NCBI GenBank assembly: GCA_035578175.1
Contig: JAQMRL010000006.1
Coordinates: 28,894,393 to 28,958,392 of the forward strand
Source: Catonia carolina
Lineage: Eukaryota; Arthropoda; Insecta; Hemiptera; Achilidae
DNA length: 64,000 nt
Reading direction: 5' to 3'
Part shown: one piece after another, positions 11,076 through 21,960 of the stretch
Position numbering within the stretch: position 1 is the stretch's first letter
Layout of the letters: each line of letters opens with the position of its first letter
The notes under the pieces: model-generated
Database searches by the model: none
Seen by the model: the letters and a program-made list of their open reading frames with translations, nothing else
Told to the model about the DNA's origin: nothing
Program-made: the position numbers and the translations under genes

Positions 11076-11798
11076 ATTAAAAAAGTTTGTTGTTTTACAG
11101 TTATATTTTAAATTGCTGAAATTAAATGAAATTTACTTTTTAAAGTTGGTAATACTTTGCGTAGTTGACTGGCAAATTTGTTTATACCACTATAATAAAA
11201 GAAGATATTTTGAATAATGAAATATCCTTAAAGATAAATTTATCAATGCAGTCAGTAGTACAACTGGAAAAATATCTAAGCAAACATTTCGGCTTGAATA
11301 AATCTTTTGAGAAAAGTCGCGTACGTGTTGTAAAGATAAATTGATTTTACTTTTTTGTCTGAACAAGGAAAATACTAAAAAAGGTTCTAGACTGAGAGCT
11401 TCTTAGAGAGCCAGTTGTCCCAACTTCTATTTATTGACTTACGGAATGGACTTATCAGGGTGAAGAAAGAAAAGGCGGTTAGTCTCCTAAAAATGGGGCA
11501 AGGGAAGCCTCTAAATAAGCTGCAATTTTACGGGGAAGGAACAGCTGAAACCCTCATTTTGCCCGAGGGACGTGGATTGCAAACTTTGTGACCGAGAAAC
11601 ATCGAATAAACATATCGTTCAGTGGACAACCCTTCATATTCTGAAAAGTTTCTCCCTCTTATATAGCTTTTAGTACTATACACACTTAGTTCATCTAATT
11701 CAATTTTATATAGTGCCTACTTGCTTTCATTTATATAAAATATTAAATTGGTATAAAATATTATACACTAAATTACAACATTTTAATATAATCTATTA
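11076..11798. other. Unrecognised, with a less A+T-rich patch
   Basis: Bases ~11380-11620 are noticeably richer in G and C than their surroundings (gggaagcctc, ggaacagctgaaaccctc). I cannot match them to a gene or repeat here; a LINE leader or other mobile element is possible. Confidence 0.35.
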
Positions 11799-11954
11799 AC
11801 TTGTCCACAACGGGCAGGTGGAGTGTTAAATTAATTGCATTCGATCTGTTGGTTCCAGGGCTAAAAAAATTGTTTTGTTTCATATCACATAATCAACCAG
11901 TTATATGACTGAACTATTTAAGAACATAAGAGGTAGAGGTGTAAAATACACTAC
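11799..11954 (+). repeat. Family A, 5' fragment
   Basis: It runs from ccacaacgggcaggtggagt to aggtagaggtgtaaaatac and then switches to family E sequence. Confidence 0.7.
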
Positions 11955-12165
11955 TATCTGTTTCATAATCATAGACACCCGAGTTTGAACCCTTGCATCT
12001 CAAAAACTATAAGTCAGATTTCAATATATTTTACATCAAAATTTAGCTAATTTTATCCTGCGTTGACAAATAATAAACTTATACTTTTAATGTTGTTTAA
12101 AAATTGCCATATGAAGGTTGGAAGACAAAAAGAACCAGTATTTTGCTACCGCAACAAATTTAATG
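11955..12165 (+). repeat. Family E dispersed repeat
   Basis: About 210 bp (gacacccgagtttgaaccct, tttaatgttgtttaaaaatt, accgcaacaaattt) shared with 26174-26395. No coding potential is seen and its nature is unknown. Confidence 0.6.
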
Positions 12166-13590
12166 TGTTTCTTCTTCTCAGGGTGCCGCTCCGGTCCGGA
12201 GGTTGGCGATCATCATGGCGATGCGTACTTTATCTGAGGCTATACGAAACAGTTCCAGTGAGCTCTTCTCAAACCAGGTTCTTAGATTGGCCAGCCAGGA
12301 TATTCTTCTTCGTCCCGGTTTTCTTTTCCCGTCAATTTTGCCCTGCAGAATTTGTTGCAGCAACTCATATCTGTGCTCGTTACGCATTATGTGTCCCAAA
12401 TACTGAAGTTTACGTGCCTTTACTGTGTTAACTAACTCGGCTTCCTTGCCCATTCGACGTAAGACTTCCTTGTTGGTGATTTTTTGGGTCCAGGATATTC
12501 TCAGTATTCGTCTATAGAGCCAGAGTTCAAAAGCTTGCAATTTGTTAATTGTTGCCTGTGTTAATGTCCAGGCTTCTACTCCGTAGAGGAGGACTGAGAA
12601 TACATAACACTTCAGCAGTCGTAATTTCATTGGAAGTGTCAAGTTATGGCTCTTGAAAACCGAACCCATGTTATTGAAGACACTTCTAGCCTTTGCAATA
12701 CGACATTTTATTTCCTGCGAATTATCCCACGTCTCGTTTATACATGTGCCCAGATATTGACATTGTGACACTCTTTCTATTCTAACCCGATTGACTACAA
12801 TATGATCGTGTGCACCAATCTGTTGTTTGCTGATGATCATCACTTTTGTTTTGTTAGGATTTATCTCCAATCCATATATTGCACTAACCTCTGTTAGCTT
12901 GTCCATTACTTTTTGTAGGCCTTGTATGGTGTCGGCAAATACCAGCGTGTCATCAGCATATCTTAAATTGTTCAATCTGATTCCATTTATTGATATTCCC
13001 TCCTCTATATTATGTAATGCTTCTCTGAAAATACGTTCGGAGTACAAATTGAACAGGATCGGCGACAAAATGCATCCCTGTCTCACACCTCTCAAGATTT
13101 TAACTTCATCTGTGTGGTCTTCTCCACATTTCAGTACCGCCGTTTGGTTCCAGTAGAGATGTGTTATTAGTTTGCGGTCTTTTGCGTCTATTCCTATCTC
13201 CTCTAGTATCGCCATCATCTTCTCGTGCCTGACACGATCGAACGCCTTTTGATAATCAATCAGACAGGCAAAAACGTCGCAACTCACATCCCTACATCTC
13301 TGGAACAGTATTTGCACACTAAATAGAGCCTCTCTAGTCCCAACCGCATTCAGGAAGCCGAATTGATTGGGCGAAATTTGCTCTTCACAAATTTTATACA
13401 TTCTTTTATGAATTATTTTCAAGAATAACTTTAGGAGATGACTCATTAAGCTTATTGTCCTGTGGTCTTCACACTTCTTAGCACCTTTCTTCTTTGGTAA
13501 AGTTATAAATTCTGACTTCAACCAGTCCCTTGGAATGATTCCTCTTCTATAAACCTCTTCTATTAATGTGTTTAGAGGCGAGTAATTCGA
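12166..13590 (-). pseudogene. 5'-truncated LINE with open reverse-transcriptase frame
   Basis: The minus-strand frame is open from about 13590 to 12178. The longest predicted protein (447 codons) starts at a TTG at 13521, but coding clearly continues upstream (SNYSPLNTLIEEVYRRGIIP, then RDWLKSEF) until a stop next to the break point, so no true start is present. It has reverse-transcriptase motifs in order: HRTISLMSHLLKLF, NQFGF, D-YQKAFD, GVRQGCILSPILFNLY, catalytic RYADD, and the thumb (GLEINPNKTKVM). The C-terminal block RKLQYLGHIMRNEHRYELLQ then KPGRRRISWLANLR ends in ANLRTG. The endonuclease domain is missing, so it cannot move on its own. The 3' end is a GAAGAAGAAAC-type tail (cttcttctcag on +). 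It could be a domesticated fragment only if transcribed; no sign of that is visible. Confidence 0.88.
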
Positions 13591-13835
13591 TAATTATTTG
13601 ACCAAAAAGTTTAAAATTTTAACCCAACATAGACAATTATATTCTTACAGCGTGTACGAAATTTCAAGTTCATACGTTATTTAAATTTGATTTATTAACA
13701 ATATTCTGAACCCTTGCTATCTCGGTAACCGCTAGATCGTTCGGCGCGGGCAAACTATCGTTTTATTCAGCGTAAAAAACTTAGTACAAATATGTTAATA
13801 ACATGAAATATTAATTGGCCAGTGTTGTGGTAGAA
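13591..13835. other. Unrecognised spacer
   Basis: A slightly less A+T-rich patch (ctcggtaaccgctagatcgt) lies near 13730. No gene is seen. Confidence 0.35.
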
Positions 13836-14040
13836 TTTTTAAAATTTTGAAAAATAGACTGGGTAATGCGGGGGATGGGCGATACTATCCATTTTGCCAG
13901 TTCTGTACGTGAAATCCTGTTGGACTGTCTACCTGAATTGACAGATTGCGTTGTCAATTCAGGTAGACATTCAGATTCAGGCAACATGGGTAGTAGCGCC
14001 CACCCCCCGCATTACCCAGTCTATTTTTCAAAATTTTAAA
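13836..14040. repeat. Long inverted repeat (fold-back element)
   Basis: A left arm (13836-~13898) and a right arm (~13981-14040) are near-perfect reverse complements. The shared arm includes aaaatagactgggtaatgcg followed by a G run. Between them sits a second perfect inverted pair, gtctacctgaattgaca (13927-13943) with its complement at 13952-13968 around a gattgcgt loop. The whole 205-bp block could form a two-tier hairpin. This is typical of fold-back or MITE-like elements. Confidence 0.8.
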
Positions 14041-14488
14041 AAACTTTCGTAAGAAAAAACTAAATTTTCGGAAAACAAAGAAACGAAGGAAACTAACAAA
14101 CAATAACCTCACTCGTAAGAAAAAAAATCAGCTGTAAAATAAATAAAAAACCAAGACAAACAACAGTGCTCTTAACATTATGTATGAAAAATTACTTTTC
14201 TTTTAAAATATAAAAACAAATTTCTAAACAAAGAGGATTAAACGTTATCCAATTAAAAGTTTTAATAGGTCCCTGAAAAACAGTATAAAAATCGTAATGG
14301 TGTTAATTTAAAATATATCAATAAAAAATATACAACCTTATCAGAAGGCGCTATTGTGTATCAACTTACTCAGAAAATCCAGTAAAATTAAATAAAACAT
14401 TTTTTTAAAAATGGTGAAATATTGGTTTTTTTAGGACCGCATTTCCTTAAAATGCATTGGAAGCGATTTTGCGTTTTAAATAATATAG
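14041..14488. other. A+T-rich sequence, nothing recognised
   Basis: No gene or repeat signature seen. Confidence 0.4.
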
Positions 14489-14798
14489 ACCCACCGGGTT
14501 GGTCTAGAGGTAAAGTTGTCGCCAAAATCAGCTGTTTAACAGCTGATTTTTGGAGACGAAGGTTCCTGGTTCAGACCCTAGTAAAGATAGTTACTTTTAT
14601 TCGGATTTGAATATTAGACAGTGGTTACCGGTGAACTTTGATGGCTGGAGTTCAATTAACCATACTCTCTCAGGAATGGTCGGCCTGGTTCTGTACTAGA
14701 CTACACCTCATTTACACGTCATACACATCATCCTCATATCATTGGGTCATGAGATTGCTTATTGTTCTGAATTGAACAGATTGCAACGTACATAAATG
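14489..14798 (+). repeat. tRNA-like SINE, second family (SINE2)
   Basis: The head is acccaccgggttggtctaga with an A-box-like TGGTCTAGAGG, and a B-box-like GGTTCAGACCC lies further on. The body is tggtcggcctggttctgtac, cacctcatttacacgtcata, cacatcatcctcatatc, ending near gattgcaacgtacataa. Two more copies, on the minus strand, lie at 25014-25318 and 58721-59010. A 12-bp inverted pair (aaatcagctgtt/aacagctgattt) sits between the boxes. Confidence 0.75.
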
Positions 14799-15575
14799 AG
14801 GAATCAAATATAAAAATTAAAAAAATATATAGATTTATGAGGTGTTTTTATAAAAATTGTGTAGTAAATATTAATGTTCTATGTATTATGAAATTAAGAA
14901 CGTAAAAGTATTTAGGTTCAACAACCGTCAGTTTATAGAAAGAATCGTTTGTAGTGTTTTTAAAGCGTATAATTAACGTAAGGAATTTGTAGATTAATGT
15001 TTGAAACTACAAAATTATAATAAAAACTAATACAACATATCTTACAATTTTAATTTTGTTCCAAGTACAAAAATAAAATATATATATCAAAACATAAATA
15101 AAATTTTTATGTTTATTGTACATACTGTAATTCTATTTAAATTTTGCAATAAGGATTACGGAATATATTCCTGTGACTAAAACAAAAGAGAAAAATAAGA
15201 TGGAAAGTATGAATGTAGAATTGTAATGGAGAATAAGCTTGATGAGAATGAAAACCAAGTACAATATGTGAGATAAAAGTAACAAGTGAGGAAGTATATT
15301 TTATTTGGAAGAAGAATTACATCCATAAAGTTAATAAAAGTACCATTTTAAATTCTCTCATTTCCCTTTTCATAAAAATAAACAACCCATCTCTACGCTT
15401 CAGGCATTTTATAAAAAATAAACTGAAACATAAAATTACAGAAAGTGACACTAAAGCTTTTTCATATGTACAGTATTATGAAATGAATCTAATTTTATGA
15501 AAAACAAAAAAAGGAAAAACGAATTTTGTAATTATCTCTGCACATAGTATTATTACGTAAATATTAAAATATTTC
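14799..15575. other. A+T-rich sequence, nothing recognised
   Basis: No gene or repeat signature seen. Confidence 0.4.
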
Positions 15576-16020
15576 TGGTGGCAATTTTTCAAATTGTCAT
15601 TTATCATTTTTCTTCGTCCGTCCGACCGTCAAATCCAGATGTCAGAAACTGCAAGATACAGCAACAAAACGGTTTTTGGATTCGTAATCTGTACAAAATG
15701 TTACTAAGTCTGAATTAGTGAAGTTTTGGTTTCGGCCGGAATTGGTCCAAAACCGGAAGTCAAGAAATCAAAGTCAAAACTACAAGAGATTGCAACAAAC
15801 GGTTTTTAAAAATTTAGTGAACCTCAATTAGGTTCGACAGGAAGTGGTCCAAAACCGGAAGTCAAGAAATCAAAATCAGAATTTGAAACAAAAATAATGT
15901 CATTCGATTCCTCTTAAATAGTAGATACAGAAATCACTAATGGTTTTTGCTAAAGGTCGAAGGTAAGCCTTTTTAAAATTTCCACCAGCTATGAGACGCG
16001 TCCTCTCATGAAAGGGATAT
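15576..16020 (+). repeat. Family C dispersed repeat
   Basis: It contains cgtccgtccgaccgtcaaat, ccaaaaccggaagtcaagaa (twice) and ccaccagctatgaga-gcgt. It shares these with 24178-24990 (minus, interrupted) and 59855-60300 (plus). Internally it repeats an ~100-bp module around aaccggaagtcaagaaatca. Confidence 0.7.
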
Positions 16021-16639
16021 TTACTTTTAATTTTCGTAATATCTTGATGAAATATTTATTTCAGCGGACGTACCACTTATTCACTGTTGTAAAGAAAACA
16101 GTACTTCATTTTCAGCAATATTTTACATGAAAGTTTTAAAAGTTATGTAATTTAATTAGCCGTAGACTATTTTTTACTTACTGCTACATAACAATCTAAT
16201 CGTTATATTTGAACGACAAGTAACTAATATGGTAAATAGAGTGAAAAACTAAAGAAAGTCAAAAATTTATAAAAAAAATATAATAAGTACAAATAAGTAA
16301 AATATAATGTGTATTAAACGAACATCCTCAGAAAGAACGGGTGTTTCAAAAATGACACTATTGTAGTATTAAGAATGTAGAAAAAACACATAGGTAAATT
16401 TCATGTCCCCTTACATATCAGTTAGTAACACTGTATTCAAGGTTAACAGCTTGTAACAATTGAAATGTCGTTATTGTGTACCAGTGCTACTCCAGTATTC
16501 TTGTGTCAACGCAGTCATTTTCCAAAGACGAAATTTAATTTCGTTCTCTTGTCGATGAAAACATTGTTCGATCATGTTTATTTTAGTGATAAAGAGTGGA
16601 TTTACTTAGATGGGTATAGTCTTGTTCCTCTAATCTTGA
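16021..16639. other. A+T-rich sequence, nothing recognised
   Basis: No gene or repeat signature seen. A 60-codon + frame (16465-16647) has no recognisable motif. Confidence 0.4.
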
Positions 16640-17225
16640 AGGATTAGATATTCCTGTCTGTTCCGAACCTCTGAAATCTTCCCATCTCTTCCTCGGGCGC
16701 CCTCAGTCGCTCCTTCCGTCCGGTTTGTAACCCATCGCCTGCTTAGGTATCCTATTCTCGCTCACCCTGTCCACATGCTCTATCCACTGTAATTTATTTT
16801 GCAGTACCCTATCATTTATGGCAAAGATGTTAAGCTCTTTCTTTCTGAATTTCTTATAACGGTCTTTTCTATTACATCCATAAGTTTGCCGTAAAAATTT
16901 CATTTCAGATGTCAGCTCTGTAATCTGCTCTCATCTGTCTTTGTTAGCACCCAAGTTTTGCTACCATAAGGTAGGGTTGGCAATGCTATTTTTTCTATAA
17001 AATCTCAACCTTGTATCCCTATTGGTGTTGTTTTTTAAGGTTCTGAGGATAGCCCTGCATATATATATTGGAATCGGCGAATCTTACTGAAGGTATCTTT
17101 ATCTTGTTGATATGTTACGTTGCAATCCAGATAATGAAAGTAGGATACCTGTTCCTGAATATTGTTCTCGTAACAATTTTGTTCCTGACTGGATCCTTCC
17201 ATCTGACGCGATTACCCTCGTCTTC
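16640..17225 (-). pseudogene. LINE reverse-transcriptase C-terminal relic
   Basis: On the minus strand, pieces in changing frames read TQKTRVIASDGRIQSGTK, then AILRTLKNNTNRDTRLRFYR, then EMKFLRQTYGCNRKDRYKKF, then LQWIEHVDRVSENRIPKQAM. The order matches the thumb and C-terminal region of insect LINE polymerases (RTLKNKT..., EMKFLR..., W-x-x-H-V-x-R-M). Several frameshifts and stops are present, so it is dead. Confidence 0.75.
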
Positions 17226-18425
17226 TGTGTTGAAATAATTGTTAGATGACTATGACTATGGTAACATTCAAAATTGTTGAATATGGAGCACTGAAAATTC
17301 TCACGTGTTTCACCAACCACCATTACACACACGCAAAATTGGTATTTGGTGTGCGATCTCTCAGCGTCACGACGCCGAGAGATATTTATTTTTATTTTTT
17401 GACAATCTGTGGATGGTGTGGTTTCTCCACCCACCACAACCCGCACATTCATACACCACTTAATCTATTAGTTTAATCAATTTATTGCAATGTTATTTTT
17501 ACACGAACTATGTTGTGAATGTTGGTTGCAGAGGATTAATTAAAAATTATTTGATATTACTTTCATGTCAGCTAAAAACTAATGCGTACTTTTTGAACAC
17601 CCGTTACATAAATACGTACATAAATAATCACAGAGACGTGCAGAAGAAAGAGAGCAAGATATTATGGACATACACAGAATGGAGAAGAACAGAATTTTAA
17701 AATAAATTTTTATTTTTATTAAACCAATAAGTAACTTATATGAAAAAAGAGCGAAAAGGAAGTCACACATTCATCGAGCTTTGACTCTACGTTATCAAAA
17801 AGAATTTAAAGAAATAAGTGCACAGAAATTACAAAAAATTACAAATACACAGAAACTATCAAAGACATGTCCGAAGGAAGGTGAGCAAAATTTTACGGTA
17901 TGATGTCCATCAGTCAAAAAACCTATTCCATGAGTAAGGTACTTTTTGATATACGCATTTGAAAATGTTCAATTAATTCATATAAGTACACAATTCTATT
18001 AGACAAAGCTCTAAAGAGATTTGTAAAAATTGTTCTAACTTCATTTTTTTCTTCTATAATAGTGTTTTTAAAAGAAGTAGAATTATAAATTGTAATTAAT
18101 GTAATTACAACAGATTTCTTTAAAATTAAATTTATTTTACTTCTCTCATACGATATCCCAGGGGAACCACATAATCGAGTCTTTCTCTCCGTCTCTTTTA
18201 CCAACTTTCTTTTATCTCTGTCGTAATTTAGATTCATTTGCTGGTTGCGTTTTAATTTTCAGGACTGTATTAAAATAGTATTTTAAAATACTTGCGACTA
18301 TATTTTGGTCGTCACCTCAGATGGAAACATCACATAATAATTTAAAAAAAAACACACCTTGAGCTGACAGTACGTAAAGTACTGTCGGTACTATCGGATA
18401 ATTGGTAAATACTCACTTTTGTCAA
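17226..18425. other. A+T-rich sequence, small palindrome only
   Basis: Contains a 28-bp near-perfect palindrome at 17356-17383 (13-bp arms, one mismatch). The 104-codon minus frame at 17923-18237 shows no motif. No gene is recognised. Confidence 0.4.
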
Positions 18426-18740
18426 ACGATTCAAAAATTATTTTATATAAATCTCATTTAAAACCCTTGTGGACATATGGGTTCAATTGTGGGGTACATC
18501 CAACACTGCAAACATAAACATATTCGAACGTTTTCAGTCAAAATTCATGCGGTGGGCCCTGCAAATTTCATAGTACATGAAAAACACTTATATCTATGCC
18601 GATATTAATATAGACACTATGAAACAAACTGTATCAAAATTTAGCCGTAAATATGAAGAAAGACTCAACCATCATCCAAACTTCCTGGCTCTGAATCTGC
18701 TAAACAGCATTGATACCTGCTTAAGTTATAGGTTTTAATG
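18426..18740 (+). pseudogene. Jockey-type LINE, 3' end relic
   Basis: The + frame reads WVQLWGTSNTANINIFERFQ, then SKFMRWALQIS, stop, then KFSRKYEERLNHHPNFLALN, LLNSID. This is the conserved C-terminus of Jockey-clade polymerases (GVQLWG-x-S-x-x-N-I-x-x-x-Q-R-F-Q). It is truncated at the 5' side and has internal stops. Confidence 0.75.
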
Positions 18741-19055
18741 AATACTGTTACAGTTATTATAACTTTTTTTCTAACTGATATAGGCTACTTTCTTTCTTTC
18801 AAATCATCATTGTATTTCTCAAATATTAATTATTATCTACTAACTTCAATTTTATTAACAGATGAAATTGTAATCATGTTAATTAACATTTATTAAAATT
18901 ACTGATTGTACTTCTACTTCATGTGAACAGATTGTAATGTAGCAGACTTGTAAATAAAAAATATTAAAAAAATTCAGGGCTGTATATAAGAATTTTTTAG
19001 GAAAAATAATCATTCACTGTAAATTAGGAATATATTTATAATTTTTTGAGAAGTA
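18741..19055. other. A+T-rich sequence, nothing recognised
   Basis: Possibly the untranslated tail of the Jockey relic to its left; no clear boundary. Confidence 0.35.
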
Positions 19056-19057
19056 CC

Positions 19058-19440
19058 CGGAAAATGACAGATTAATGGAAACGATTAAAAACAGAATACT
19101 AAAATTTTACCGATATCTGTATAGAATGGTTGAAAAAAAATTTAAGACAGTAAACAATATAGACCTAAGATGTCGAAAAAATGGTTAAAAGAAGTCAGAA
19201 AGGATATTGAGAAGACCAGAATAAACTGAGAAAAATTAATGGACCGAACCAAATTCAAACAACTTATTACAGACTTAAAGGGCTTCCGTGAGGCGCAAAA
19301 ACCAAATACCAGGTGGTCAAAAGAGAAAAGAAAAGCCACAGTGAACGAATGCTGGAAATGTGGGCCACAAAAAGAGCTTCCAGAAACGTCTAAAGTCACC
19401 TTACGTGGTCTAAAATTGGCCCGATACGAAAAAACGTAGC
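19058..19440 (+). pseudogene. LINE polymerase 3' relic (same group as 42478-42835)
   Basis: The + strand encodes pieces MDRTKFKQLITDLKGFREAQ then KPNTRWSKEKRKATVNE, ending in TSKVTLRGLKLARYEK. The same blocks occur at 42478-42835. A short piece (gctgcaaaaagagcttcaaa, aacatctaaagtcacct) lies at 36900-36958. Stops and shifts are present. Confidence 0.65.
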
Positions 19441-19487
19441 TGTAAGGAACTATACCACTAATACGAAAACGAAGCAGAGACCTCTTG

Positions 19488-19595
19488 ATCTCTCCTCCTC
19501 CTCCTCCTCCTTCTTCTCCTCCGCCACTTCCTTCTTCTTCTTCGTCTTCTTCTTCTTCTTCTTCTTCTTTTTTCTACTTCTTCTTCTTCTGCTCG
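19488..19595. repeat. (CTC/CTT)n imperfect trinucleotide tract
   Basis: About 100 bp of mixed CTC and TTC triplets, purine-rich on the minus strand. It makes the Arg-rich frame at 19458-19688 on the minus strand, which I do not regard as a gene. Confidence 0.85.
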
Positions 19596-20010
19596 TTCGG
19601 GAAACCATCTTCTTCTCGGACGACCAAAAACTCTTTGACCATTTAGCTTGTAATTCATTGCCGATCTAGAAAAATGTCTTCCGTTCATGCGTTCCAGTTG
19701 ATTTCAGTTGACTACTCCAGTTGATTTTGTACTCACTGATCTTCTCCAGGCTAAATATTTGCAACTCTTGTCTTATAACGTCACTTCTTTTCTTGTCTTC
19801 AAGAGTGCAGACCTTCACTGCCCGAAAAAATTTAATTAACCCAGCTCTGACTCGGCTTCATTCTCTGTTTGAAAGCACCCATACCACGCTGCCATACATT
19901 ATAACTGGCACTACCATAGTTTCGTAGAACTTTAATTCCGTTTCCTTTTTTATTGTGCTCTAGGGTTCTATGAATTGCCCCACAAATATCATTATTAAAT
20001 ATCATACACG
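19596..20010 (-). pseudogene. LINE reverse-transcriptase C-terminal relic
   Basis: Minus-strand pieces read NNDICGAIHRTLEHNKKGNG then IKVLRNYGSASYNVW, and later MNYKLNGQRVFGRPRRRWF. These fit the LINE order (I-x-R-T-L-x-x-K..., Y-G-S-x-x..., L-N-Y-x-x-x-G-R-R-x-x-G-R-P-x-x-R-W). There are frameshifts between pieces. The end of the coding relic is where the CTT tract begins. Confidence 0.65.
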
Positions 20011-20029
20011 GAAATTGCACAATACCATA

Positions 20030-20823
20030 ATCAAAATTAAAGACAAAAAAAGATTTATTTAAAAAACCTCCTTGAGACTAAGATTAGATCTAACTACGAA
20101 GGTAGAATCGTCCTTATTGCTAGTAAAATCATATTATTTGAATTGCTTATTTTGTTTTACATTCATGAAATTTACAACATCTATTTAATAAAGAAAACAA
20201 TTTAATAATACTAAATATTTAGTTGCGATAAAACAAAATACACGGAATTTATTAATCAGGATGTACTGTTATTTTGGGGAAAAAAGTCTGTATTTAAAAC
20301 GCTTGTTATTCTATAATATTTTTATAAAGTATTGCTATAAATGTAAAATACATTTTCTGAATAATCTGAGTTATTAAAAAATACGAGTTATACAGGAATG
20401 TAATAATTAAATTATTTCTTCAAATTGTATCAGACAAAGCAATTTTGCTACTGCTTGTTTGGAATGTTTCAGTAATGTAAATTAAATTGCACATTCAACG
20501 ATGTTATTTAGTATAGAACGTAGTGCGGTCTCAATGAATATGATTGTTAATATGCACATAGAATCAGTATTGATAAGTTAGGTATATTGGATGGTCTGAC
20601 AAAACCAAAACATTTCATATTTGTCAGTCTGTATTTACATACGATAGAAACCTTTGATATATTTAAAAAAATAAGCATTGGAAAATATTTAGTCCAAATA
20701 AATCCTCGTTCATGCCAATTAATGTAAAATACATATGAAACTATATGTATTTTAGATTAATATATAATATTCATTAAATTAAAGCAAAGCACTAAAATTT
20801 CAAGAACAAATTAACGCTGTTAT
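20030..20823. other. A+T-rich sequence, nothing recognised
   Basis: No gene or repeat signature seen. Confidence 0.4.
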
Positions 20824-20834
20824 ACACAATATAT

Positions 20835-21229
20835 CTGCCCATAACAGACAGGTGGAGTGTCAAATTATTTACACTCAATCTGTTCGTTGCAGGGCTAAAA
20901 TAAATAGTTCTGTTTCTTATCACATGGTCAGCCAATTACATGACTAAATCATTTAAGAACAGAAGAGGTAGAGGTGTAAAGACACTAATCAGAGTTATCT
21001 CCTCTAAAAGTAATGAATTTCATTGTACAGCCAGACCCTGTGGTGAATGAAGTGAAGGTGTCATTTACAGAGTGGAAAATATGTGCTTTTCAGAGGGCCC
21101 GGCACGCTGATAAGCGTACTTTTCCACTCAGTGAGGAAGGCACTGGTAAACCACCTCACTCCTCGTTTTACTTAGAAAAACCTCTGGAGGTTCAAACCAG
21201 CCTTTCGGCTGTTGACCTAAACAACAACA
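20835..21229 (+). repeat. Family A retroposon, full length with target-site duplication
   Basis: Begins ctgcccataacagacaggtg and ends with (AAC)n. It is flanked by an exact 11-bp duplication acacaatatat at 20824-20834 and 21230-21240. The ~70-codon frame starting MNFIVQPDPVVNEVKV at 21013 is intact and runs through the tail into flanking sequence. Confidence 0.88.
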
Positions 21230-21237
21230 ACACAATA

Positions 21238-21535
21238 TATAGGGTGGCCCATAAGTCGGGTTCCCCGATATTTACCTGTTCCCTAAGGTAAAATCTGCAT
21301 TAAAAGGGACAAGATTTCAGTCTGTGGAAGTTGTAAATAGAAAGCGGCACGTGTCCTGAAGGAGCTGACAAAAGATGACTTTCAGCACTGTTTCCAACAA
21401 TGGAAAATTCGCATGGAGAGTTGTATGAATAGAGAAGGAGTGTATATTGAAGGTGACAATAAGTGATTATGTATATAATAAAAATAAAATTTATTTACAA
21501 CGTCAATCTCGTTATTAAATAGCCACACCTCGTAT
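21238..21535 (+). mobile_element. mariner-type relic, internally deleted
   Basis: The left end tatagggtggcccataagtc is followed directly by the transposase C-terminus region (ctgttccctaaggtaaaatc, cacgtgtcctgaaggagctg, cagcactgtttccaacaatg). The right end is gttattaaatagccacacct. The interior matches the better copy at 26530-26945 but lacks everything before the F-P-K-V-K-S block, so the catalytic residues are gone. Confidence 0.75.
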
Positions 21536-21960
21536 AAATATTATCTAGCAGAGAAAAATAAAATTTTCTCATTGATTAGTGAAAAAACGGTTAAATATAT
21601 TATTTAATTGTTTTACAAACAACTCCTTATATTATTGAAAATAAAATTGCCAAAAACTAATGAATCATTGATAAATAACATTTCAAGAAAATGCGTATAC
21701 ACCATAATAATATCATATAATAATTATTATTATAGAATCTGAAGATTAATTGAACTGATAAAATTTGATGGGTTTTCAAAAGATAAACATATAATTGCAC
21801 AACCTCCTTTCATGATACAATAACCGTTTGAAATAAATATTGTTTTAAAAACAGTAATAGTGAAATGTGGACTGAAAATACAAAAGTTCTAATGTGGATA
21901 TTTAAAAAGTGACATTTCAGTGTTATGTTTTGTAACGTTTTTTGATTATATGATTGAAAA
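21536..21960. other. 5' flank of the 5'-nucleotidase gene
   Basis: A+T-rich. I see no TATA box or initiator that I would defend; the promoter and any upstream non-coding exon are not resolved. An in-frame TGA at 21955-21957, two codons before the ATG, supports the chosen start. Confidence 0.4.

Noticed and set aside
12063..12431. 122-codon + frame (also 12827-13156)
   Set aside because: Shadows on the opposite strand of the LINE reverse-transcriptase frame.
17923..18237. 104-codon minus-strand frame
   Set aside because: Low-complexity A+T-rich translation with no family motif.
19458..19688. Arg/Glu-rich minus-strand protein
   Set aside because: Made by a trinucleotide tract joined to a LINE relic.
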